Made by a program: the position numbers and the translations under genes
In this document: positions 32,076-32,877 of the stretch, piece by piece
Layout: the number at the start of each line of letters is the position of its first letter
Position numbering within the stretch: the first letter of the stretch is position 1
The notes under the pieces: model-generated
Told to the model about the DNA's origin: nothing
What the model saw: only the letters and a program-made list of their open reading frames with translations
The model's database searches: none
Assembly: GCF_016429285.1 (NCBI RefSeq)
Contig: NZ_JAELUI010000058.1
Location: 1-32,877, forward strand
Direction: 5' to 3'
Origin: Ralstonia sp. ASV6
GTDB taxonomy: Bacteria; Pseudomonadota; Gammaproteobacteria; Burkholderiales; Burkholderiaceae
Length of the DNA: 32,877 nucleotides

Positions 32076-32870
32076 ATGATCCAGTTCACCGCCACCCAGC
32101 TCAACGGCTGGATCGCCATGTACTGGTGGCCGCTCGTGCGCATTCTGGCATTCATTGCCATTGCGCCGCCGTTTGCCAACACGGAGGTGCCGATGTCGAT
32201 CAAGGTGGCATTCGGCGTGATCCTCACGGTGGCGCTGGCACCGATACTGCCGGTGCCGCCTGGCGTGTCCGTGGGCTCGTACGAGGGGTTGTGGATCACC
32301 CTGCTGCAAGTGGCGATTGGCCTGTCGCTCGGGTTTTGCGTGCAGCTCGTGTTCAGCGCTATCAGTGGCGCGGGTGAGCTGATGTCGATACAGATGGGCC
32401 TGGGCTTTGCCACGCTGATCGACCCGCAGCAGACCGAAAGCAGCATGCTGCTCGGCCGCTTCCTCAACCTCACGGCCATCACCGCCTTCATTGCCGGCGA
32501 CGGGCACCTCGTGCTGCTGCACGCCCTGTTCGACAGCTTTACCGCCCTGCCCGTCTCGGCCGCACCGCTGGCCAACTCCGGCTGGCAGGCACTGGCCGAA
32601 GGCGGCACCATTGCCTTCGCGCTGGCCGTGCGCGTCGCTCTGCCGATCATTGCCATCATGATGATCGTCAACCTGGGCTTTGCGGTGCTCGCACGCACCG
32701 CACAGGCGCTCAACCCCTTTGCTGTGGGCATTTCCGCCACGCTGGTGGTGGGGTTGATGCTCATCATGGTGATGATGACTTCGCTTGCACCGGTGGTGGA
32801 GCGGTCGGTCATGGATGCGTTGGAACTCAGTGGGCGGGCGTTTACTCAGTTTGGGGCGACGCCTCGCTAG
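32076..32870 (+). CDS. fliR: Flagellar type III export gate protein FliR
   Basis: A multi-pass export gate subunit, 264 residues and complete in the window. Recognisable segments are WWPLVRILAFIAIAPPF near the N-terminus, VPMSIKVAFGVILT, GAGELMSIQMGLGFATLIDP, the loop LPVSAAPLANSGWQAL, and LPIIAIMMIVNLGFAVLARTAQALNPF close to the C-terminus. It ends the fliLMNOPQR series, 43 bp after fliQ; no ribosome site is obvious and no terminator is visible in the few bases left. Confidence 0.96.
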   Translation: MIQFTATQLNGWIAMYWWPLVRILAFIAIAPPFANTEVPMSIKVAFGVILTVALAPILPVPPGVSVGSYEGLWITLLQVAIGLSLGFCVQLVFSAISGAGELMSIQMGLGFATLIDPQQTESSMLLGRFLNLTAITAFIAGDGHLVLLHALFDSFTALPVSAAPLANSGWQALAEGGTIAFALAVRVALPIIAIMMIVNLGFAVLARTAQALNPFAVGISATLVVGLMLIMVMMTSLAPVVERSVMDALELSGRAFTQFGATPR

Positions 32871-32877
32871 CGCGGTA

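Noticed and set aside
1-32877. CRISPR arrays, tRNA/rRNA genes, insertion sequences and phage genes
   Set aside because: No regularly spaced repeats, cloverleaf-like sequences, transposase motifs or terminal inverted repeats were seen; the island has no integrase and its base composition resembles its neighbours.

Overview
The window is chromosomal-type DNA from a high-GC betaproteobacterium, most likely Ralstonia or a close Burkholderiaceae relative. The grounds are the GC-rich codon use, a short 273-residue flagellin, two fliE genes, and flagellar blocks arranged as fliE / fliFGHIJK, fliC-fliDST and fliLMNOPQR. The genus is inferred from gene order and protein character, not from a database search.

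Layout. Positions 1-1519 hold the edge of a Pat-like acetyltransferase gene (minus strand) and a DedA-rhodanese fusion gene (plus strand). Positions 1885-9143 are a tightly coupled minus-strand operon, fliF-fliG-fliH-fliI-fliJ-fliK (MS ring, rotor, export ATPase complex, hook-length ruler). A divergent regulatory region (9144-9428) with a good FlhDC-type operator separates it from fliE1 at 9429. Positions 9846-19117 are a plus-strand island of mostly overlapping glycan genes: a GT2 glycosyltransferase with a helical tail, glucose-1-phosphate cytidylyltransferase, CDP-glucose 4,6-dehydratase, an RmlC-type epimerase, a DegT aminotransferase, a PhyH-type dioxygenase, a sugar C-methyltransferase-like enzyme, a GNAT acyltransferase, a WbqC-family protein and a second kind of GT2. 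A second, very similar fliE (19130-19459) follows, then a 2-Cys OhrR/MarR-like regulator and a paralogue of the first glycosyltransferase. The minus-strand filament genes fliT, fliS, fliD and fliC lie at 21289-25258. Positions 25674-28272 hold a LuxR-type regulator with a degenerate receiver domain and a PAS-GGDEF-EAL protein. Positions 28582-32870 are the plus-strand operon fliL-M-N-O-P-Q-R (stator-associated protein, C ring, export gate).

How the parts fit. The flagellar blocks supply the basal body, export gate, C ring, cap, chaperones and filament. The island looks like a self-contained pathway that makes a CDP-activated 4-amino-4,6-dideoxyhexose, decorates it (acylation, methylation, possibly hydroxylation) and transfers it, most plausibly to flagellin. 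Its position inside the flagellar cluster, flanked by fliE copies and related glycosyltransferases, supports that reading but does not prove it. Expression appears layered: an FlhDC-like site for the basal-body genes, sigma-28 promoters for fliC and probably fliD, and two adjacent regulators (receiver-dead LuxR, c-di-GMP protein) that could adjust motility.

Most notable: the CDP-sugar island bracketed by duplicated fliE genes in direct orientation, the combination of enzymes in that island, the pseudo-receiver regulator beside fliC, the internally duplicated FliD, and the divergent flg22 region of the flagellin.
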